From assembly GCA_964399535.1 (NCBI GenBank), contig CAYNRE010000031.1:1-48244 (forward strand): 48,244 nt of DNA. The letters run 5' to 3'. Under the pieces are notes generated by a model that was not told the origin of the DNA, ran no database searches, and saw nothing but the letters and a program-made list of their open reading frames with translations. Of the stretch, positions 45,860 to 48,244 are shown one piece after another (positions within the stretch are counted from its first letter, which is position 1; each line of letters opens with the position of its first letter). The DNA is from CAYNRE01 sp964399535. GTDB taxonomy: Bacteria; Planctomycetota; Planctomycetia; Pirellulales; CAYNRE01. Made by a program: the position numbers and the translations under genes.

Positions 45860-46445
45860 GTTCCTCCTGGTCCTTCTCTCGGATCTCCTCGAAGCGAGCG
45901 AGCAACTTCCGGTAGTGCGCCATGCGGTCCCCGGACCGCTTCCACTTGCACACCTTGCCCGTCGCGTACATCGCGATGGCCCCCTCCATGCTCTTGCACC
46001 TCCCGTGCGCCATCGCGAACACGTCGGCCGCCGCGTGTGCGGCCTCGTTCGTGGCGGGTCGGCTCGTGCCCGCGATCTTGGCCCAACGCCGGATCTCCAC
46101 CTGGCGCGAGATTTGGAGCTGCCACGGGCTCCGAGCCCTCCCGGCGTCGCACTCCCCGATGAGCACGCGGCATCGGTTCTGGTGAACGTGCAGGGCGTAC
46201 CGGCTCTCCCACCAGCCGAGGTTCACCAGCATCACGGCGAGCGACTCGCGGGATCCATTCCACTTCCGCTCGCACTTGTCCTCCTCGGACGCCCCATCAC
46301 ACGTCAGGATGGCGGTCGCTCGCGCTACGGATTGAGCGACGACCGCCAGGCGGGCCTCGCGAGCCTCGGGCTTCTCGCGCTTCGCATCCTCGTACCACGG
46401 TTGCAACGAGAGGAGCAGCGTCAGGATGATCGTTTCGAGAGTCAT
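45837..46445 (-). CDS. lytic transglycosylase-like endolysin
   Basis: This gene encodes 202 residues. The N-terminus (TLETIILTLLLSLQ) is a probable signal or anchor. Residues about 70-190 match the goose-lysozyme/SLT fold: the likely catalytic Glu80 in LGWWESRYALHVHQ, RSPWQLQISRQV in the middle and AMYATGKVCKWKRSGDRMAH at the end. Cys residues may form disulphides outside the cytoplasm. It would cut peptidoglycan for release or entry. It is preceded, overlapping by 4 bases, by a 47-residue membrane protein, as in a holin-endolysin pair. Confidence 0.75.
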   Translation of the reverse strand: MTLETIILTLLLSLQPWYEDAKREKPEAREARLAVVAQSVARATAILTCDGASEEDKCERKWNGSRESLAVMLVNLGWWESRYALHVHQNRCRVLIGECDAGRARSPWQLQISRQVEIRRWAKIAGTSRPATNEAAHAAADVFAMAHGRCKSMEGAIAMYATGKVCKWKRSGDRMAHYRKLLARFEEIREKDQEEHGKQDEH

Positions 46446-46585
46446 GTGCCTCCGCTTACCGCGGGAGCCGGCGGATCGCCAGAGCCACAAGCGTCCGCCA
46501 ACATCAACGTCGCCCATGTGCTGACCACGACGATCACGATCAGGATGACCGCCCCGATCTTGTCGGAGTCAACGTCGAACGTCAC
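46442..46585 (-). CDS. tiny membrane protein, possible holin
   Basis: This gene encodes 47 residues from a GTG overlapping the previous stop (GTGA); its stop overlaps the transglycosylase start (ATGA). One hydrophobic helix (IGAVILIVIVVVSTWATLML) is followed by ADACGSGDPPAPAVSGGT. Size, single helix and position make it a candidate holin or pinholin, or a lysis regulator. This is inferred from context. Confidence 0.5.
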   Translation of the reverse strand: MTFDVDSDKIGAVILIVIVVVSTWATLMLADACGSGDPPAPAVSGGT

Positions 46586-47025
46586 TTCGCGCCCTCTACG
46601 TTGGCGCGCATCCACGCGAGCGCGCGGTCGCGATCCCACCACTCGCCGCCCACCCGCACCCGGAGAGGGAGAGCGTAGCCGTAGCCGCCGCCGGAGCCGT
46701 AGCCGCAGCCGTCGCCTGTTCCGCGGCCGTAGCCGGAGCCGTCGTCACGGTTGCCGTCGCCATCGCCGCAGCCGCCGTCGCCGCCGCCGCCGCCGCCGCA
46801 GCCGCCGCAGCCGCCGTCGGAGCCCGCGCCGTAGCCGGCGCAGCATCCGTCGCCGGAGCAGCATCCGTCGCCGGAGCCGGAGCCGAGCAGGGCGCGGAGC
46901 CACTTGCGGTGGGTGTCGCTCGCGTTGTCGAGCGCGGACCGGGGGTCAGCATACCCACGGGCGTACTCGGCCAGACCGGCGCTCCCGCCGACCAACGCCA
47001 CCATCCAGAACGGGTGCGGCGTCAC
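46582..47025 (-). CDS. glycine-rich tandem paralogue 3
   Basis: This gene encodes 147 residues from a GTG overlapping the previous stop. It has a conserved N-terminus (VTPHPFWMVALVGGSAGLAE, then DTHRKWLRALL), a Gly-rich variable centre with many Cys (GDGCCSGDGCCAGYGAG), and a conserved C-terminus (LRVRVGGEWWDRDRALAWM). The last residues differ from the other copies (RANVEGAK). Three such genes stand in tandem here. The hydrophobic N-terminus might insert in or touch a membrane. Confidence 0.65.
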   Translation of the reverse strand: MTPHPFWMVALVGGSAGLAEYARGYADPRSALDNASDTHRKWLRALLGSGSGDGCCSGDGCCAGYGAGSDGGCGGCGGGGGGDGGCGDGDGNRDDGSGYGRGTGDGCGYGSGGGYGYALPLRVRVGGEWWDRDRALAWMRANVEGAK

Positions 47026-47090
47026 GTCAGTGCCTCCGCGATCCACGCGAGCGCGCGCTCGCGATCCCACCACTCGCCGCCCACACGCAC
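46952..47090. repeat. 139-bp direct repeat, copy 1
   Basis: This block is identical, base for base as read, to 47359-47497. It spans the junction of two tandem paralogues (3' end of one, 5' end of the next), so unequal crossing-over would add or remove one whole gene. Confidence 0.75.
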
Positions 47091-47432
47091 ACGCATGGGA
47101 GCGGCGTAGCCGTCGCCGAAGCCGTCACCGGAGCCGTCGCCGACGCCGTAGCCGCCGTCGTCGACGCCGAAGCCGTTGCCGCCGCCGAAGCCGCCGCCGC
47201 CGTTGCCGAAGCCGTCGCCGGTTCCGAAGCCGGAGCCTGAGCCGGAGCCGTGGCCGGAGCCGGAGCCGGATCCGTTGCCGGCGCCGGAGCCGAGCCGGGC
47301 GCGGAGCCACTCTCGGTGGGTGGCGCTCGCGTTGTCGAGCGCGGCCCGGGGGTCGCCGTACCCACGGGCGTACTCGGCCAGACCGGCGCTCCCGCCGACC
47401 AACGCCACCATCCAGAACGGGTGCGGCGTCAC
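47022..47432 (-). CDS. glycine-rich tandem paralogue 2
   Basis: This gene encodes 136 residues from a GTG overlapping the previous stop (GTGA), as in the other copies. The conserved N-terminus (VTPHPFWMVALVGGSAGLAE) is followed by a variable Gly/Ser/Asn/Phe centre (GSGSGFGTGDGFGNGGGGFG) and the conserved VRVGGEWWDRERALAWIAEA. It has no Cys in the centre, unlike copy 3. The function is unknown; Gly-rich low-complexity centres may form a flexible or cohesive linker. Confidence 0.65.
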   Translation of the reverse strand: MTPHPFWMVALVGGSAGLAEYARGYGDPRAALDNASATHREWLRARLGSGAGNGSGSGSGHGSGSGSGFGTGDGFGNGGGGFGGGNGFGVDDGGYGVGDGSGDGFGDGYAAPMRVRVGGEWWDRERALAWIAEALT

Positions 47433-47497
47433 GTCAGTGCCTCCGCGATCCACGCGAGCGCGCGCTCGCGATCCCACCACTCGCCGCCCACACGCAC
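47359..47497. repeat. 139-bp direct repeat, copy 2
   Basis: Identical to 46952-47090; it covers the junction between paralogues 1 and 2. A third, slightly diverged version of the first half of the block is seen at about 47797-47870. Confidence 0.75.
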
Positions 47498-47869
47498 CCG
47501 GAGGGGGGGCGCGTAGCCGGAGCCGTAGCCGTCGCCGGAGCCATGGCCGTCGCCGAGGCCGGATCCGTCGCTGGAGCCGTGACCGTCGCCTCCGCCGTAG
47601 CCGTGGCCGAAGCCGGAGCCGTCGCCTCTGCCGGAGCCGAAGCCTACGCCGGAGCCGAAGCCTACGCCGTCGACTCCGCCGTCGCCTCTGCCGGAGCCGG
47701 AGCCGGATCCGTTGCCGGCGCCGGAGCCGAGCCTGGAGCGGAACCACTTGCGGTGGGTGTCGCTCGCGTTGGCGAGCGCGGCCCGGGGGTCGCCGTACCC
47801 ACGGGCGTACTCGGCCAGACCGGCGCTCCCGCCGGCCAACGCGACCATCCAGAACGGGTGCGGCGTCAC
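47429..47869 (-). CDS. glycine-rich tandem paralogue 1
   Basis: This gene encodes 146 residues from the GTG that overlaps the previous stop as GTGA; a GTG two codons further upstream is also possible. It begins VTPHPFWMVALAGGSAGLAE, has a centre of GDGSGFGHGYGGGDGHGSSD type with several His, and ends LRVRVGGEWWDRERALAWIA. It is the first of three tandem copies, downstream of a gene that extends beyond the window. Confidence 0.65.
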   Translation of the reverse strand: MTPHPFWMVALAGGSAGLAEYARGYGDPRAALANASDTHRKWFRSRLGSGAGNGSGSGSGRGDGGVDGVGFGSGVGFGSGRGDGSGFGHGYGGGDGHGSSDGSGLGDGHGSGDGYGSGYAPPLRVRVGGEWWDRERALAWIAEALT

Positions 47870-48244
47870 GTCCACGGCTCAGCCTCGATGGCCTTGCGCG
47901 CCTTCGCCGTCGCGAGGTGGATCCCCTCGATGGCGTCGTACTCCGCCGCTTCGCACGCCGGGCTCACGCGCGAGCCGGCAGCGGGGCCGTGCGACGCCAG
48001 GCCCAGGACGCTCCGCGTCCCCACCGCGTACCACACGATCATTCGCGCGTCGGTCACCGTCACGATCCGCCGCCCGCACTCCGCGCGCACCGACTCCAGC
48101 ACCCCGCCCACGACCGCCCACGGCCGCGTCTGCGTCGTGAACACGACGTACTTCCCGATCCACGGGTGCGCCACTCCCGCCGCCGTGACCACGGGACTCG
48201 TGCCCCGGGCCGTGCTCGCCGCCGTCTTCTTGCTCGTCTTCTTG
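47866..48244 (-). CDS. hypothetical protein, 5' end outside the window
   Basis: This reading frame is open to the right edge, with about 125 residues visible. The visible N-terminal part is Lys/Thr/Ala-rich (KKTSKKTAASTARGTSPVVT). The rest looks like a compact beta-domain (IGKYVVFTTQTRPWAVVGGV, GRRIVTVTDARMIVWYAVGT) with a helical end (EGIHLATAKARKAIEAEPWT). An internal GTG at 48192 could also serve as a start. It is coupled by GTGA to the first glycine-rich paralogue. Confidence 0.5.
   Translation of the reverse strand, partial: KKTSKKTAASTARGTSPVVTAAGVAHPWIGKYVVFTTQTRPWAVVGGVLESVRAECGRRIVTVTDARMIVWYAVGTRSVLGLASHGPAAGSRVSPACEAAEYDAIEGIHLATAKARKAIEAEPWT

Noticed and set aside
1..48244. tRNA or rRNA genes, insertion sequences, terminase, portal and tape-measure genes
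   Set aside because: I looked for them in both strands and found no convincing signature. Absence is based on reading only, not on profile searches.

Overview
The window is 48.2 kb of high-GC (roughly two thirds G+C by eye), almost fully coding DNA. It reads as part of a virus or virus-like mobile element of a high-GC, probably Gram-negative bacterium. The evidence for a virus is three receptor-binding spike-like proteins with a common attachment domain, a cluster of candidate virion proteins, a lytic transglycosylase next to a tiny membrane protein, two phage-type adenine methyltransferases, a Gp37/Gp68-family protein, and a tyrosine recombinase. No rRNA, tRNA or host housekeeping gene was seen. 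The lipoprotein signal and the transglycosylase suggest a Gram-negative host, but the host cannot be named from the sequence.

Layout. 1-667: a CRISPR-like array of eight 32-bp repeats with no cas gene in view. 668-2240 (+): three unknown or membrane genes. 2288-4795 (-): two glycosyltransferases and a small protein. 4884-9505 (+): a small protein and a 1472-residue protein whose N-terminal third is a tyrosine recombinase. 9495-16477 (-): an FkbM methyltransferase, a zinc-ribbon protein and the spike genes. 16495-24240 (-): many small proteins, most with one C-terminal membrane helix. 24374-29544 (-): the presumed main structural proteins and a protamine-like membrane protein, separated by RNA hairpins. 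29703-30161 (+): a lone Cys-phosphatase. 30158-37150 (-): a second run of single-span membrane proteins, two of them with peptidoglycan-binding-like segments. 37159-43145 (-): transglutaminase-like, YkgJ-like and long coiled-coil proteins. 43179-48244 (-): methyltransferases, Gp37/Gp68, the lysis genes and three tandem glycine-rich paralogues; the last gene runs off the window.

The minus-strand genes are packed with ATGA or GTGA overlaps, so they are probably translated as long coupled operons. About 25 proteins carry membrane helices, while no terminase, portal, tape measure or baseplate gene was recognised in the 48 kb that hold the structural and spike genes. One explanation is a tailless virion with an internal membrane; another is that the tail and packaging genes lie outside the window. 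Two regulatory patterns recur. Five TTGAC(G/C)-N17/18-TANNNT promoters were found, three of which place the start codon at or within a few bases of the expected transcription start. Five intergenic dyads of the form GCWWGC-N3-GCWWGC were found, two of them lying over such promoters.
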